Notes under the pieces: generated by a model
Seen by the model: only the letters and a program-made list of their open reading frames with translations
What the model was told of the DNA's origin: nothing
The model's database searches: none
Made by a program: the position numbers and the translations under genes
Assembly (NCBI GenBank): GCA_034509425.1
Contig: JAVTVJ010000068.1
Location: 5,890,001-5,954,000, forward strand
Direction of reading: 5' to 3'
From: Eopsaltria australis
Lineage: Eukaryota > Chordata > Aves > Passeriformes > Petroicidae
Length of the DNA: 64,000 bases
Shown here: one piece after another, positions 63,201-64,000 of the stretch
Layout of the letters: the number at the start of each line of letters is the position of its first letter
Position numbering within the stretch: the first letter of the stretch is position 1

Positions 63201-64000
63201 AAACAGTGCTCAAGGGTTTAATTTATCAAGAAAGGCATTTATATTATCCAGACACAGTATGTAGGGGTTGACTGTCTGGGCAGAAATCAGTAACTCCAGA
63301 TGAAGGCACATTTTTTCCAATGAGACATCTTTAAATGACATGTACTTCAAATTCACATTTTCCTTTGAATGGTACCTTCTGTCATTGATGACAATTCCTA
63401 TGTGTCCCAGGACACTCCTACTAGGGCTCCCTGCAGCTCCTGGAGAAAGCCAGGGGACATCCCACCTGCAGTTATCTAGGAAGGAGTGTTTGCCCTAAAT
63501 ACAAAGCAGAAATGCAGAAACTGGACAGGAACAAACCTCTGGGCACTTGCAGACACCCTATATGAAGCCTGGCAGCACTGACAGTACTGCTGCATCACAG
63601 CCAGTTGCTCTGCCACTACCTGCAGCTATCAGCTTCTAGGAAATGCCAAGTGTCATCATCTTGTACTTGGACCTTAAATACATAATGCCTCCCAGCACAA
63701 CTCACAGCTAAACTGAACATAACTGCAGGGCCCCAGCCATGCTCTGTTCAACTCCAGTGGTTGATCCATTTTGCCGACTGGTTTTGATTTCACAGCATAA
63801 TTGAAAAAAGTATGAAGCATAGTTCAGCACATTTTTGAGGCTGCTGTGTCTTCTTCATGTCTAGACCAGGACCTTTCTATTTGCAGACTATCAAAAAATA
63901 AGTGAAGTTAGAATTTCAGGGCCACCTTCTGCTGCATGTTTTATTAACACCAGCCATCAGCGGTTCACCTGGAACGCAGACAAGTTAATTCAGTCTGGCC
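60220..64000. other. unique non-coding sequence, right end of window
   Basis: No gene recognised. An A15 run lies at 61352-61366, and an A/C-rich tract at 63179-63207. Minus frames at 61556-61750 (64 codons) and 62909-63175 (88 codons) are compositionally somewhat protein-like but have no domain and no clear splice context. The last few hundred bases are of mixed composition with nothing recognisable. Confidence 0.5.
61352..61366. repeat. A15 homopolymer
   Basis: Fifteen A in a row, followed by CCAACCAG. No associated element was recognised. Confidence 0.9.

Overview
The window looks like vertebrate nuclear DNA, almost certainly from a bird. The evidence is seven truncated copies of CR1 LINE retrotransposons. 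Three of them (about 21.3, 29.2 and 37.9 kb) carry the 3'-end sequence typical of avian CR1, and one of these ends in six in-register octamers of the ATTCTGTG type. The other four (about 1.7, 4.2, 11.4 and 59.3 kb) are older and more degraded. Three of those resemble the ancient L3-like CR1 copies shared by birds, crocodilians and turtles. The bird group cannot be resolved from the sequence alone. No bacterial or phage architecture is present: no operons, no ribosome binding site pattern, no tRNA or rRNA gene, no CRISPR array.

No protein-coding gene can be supported. The longest open frames are 158, 136 and 134 codons. They lie in locally GC-richer patches, often overlap one another on both strands, and show no recognisable domain. 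The window is best read as intergenic DNA or the inside of a very long intron. One segment (33616-33778, minus strand) has a coding-like reading frame behind a good splice acceptor and is reported as a tentative exon only.

Layout: 1-4775 holds unique sequence with two old plus-strand CR1 fragments. 4776-11394 is unique sequence. 11395-12560 is an L3-like CR1 interrupted by a TA/TG microsatellite. 12561-21267 is unique and includes a GC-rich spot with two adjacent inverted repeats (17634-17692) followed by a three-copy 32-bp minisatellite (17899-17992). 21268-21625 is a minus-strand CR1. 21626-29144 is AT-rich and holds a perfect 16-bp-stem hairpin (26120-26156). 29145-29313 is a short CR1 3' end. 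29314-37867 includes homeodomain-motif-rich AT segments, the tentative exon and a CpG-dense patch (35701-35970). 37868-38330 is another minus-strand CR1. 38331-59279 is a long unique stretch with T-rich, A/C-rich and A35 tracts. 59280-60219 is an L3-like CR1 with a recognisable 3' terminus. 60220-64000 is unique sequence.

The seven CR1 fragments are independent insertions and form no functional unit. Any function of the window is most likely regulatory (distal enhancers for a gene outside it). That cannot be tested without alignment to other birds. All family assignments come from visual comparison with remembered consensus sequences, so element edges are approximate by tens of bases.
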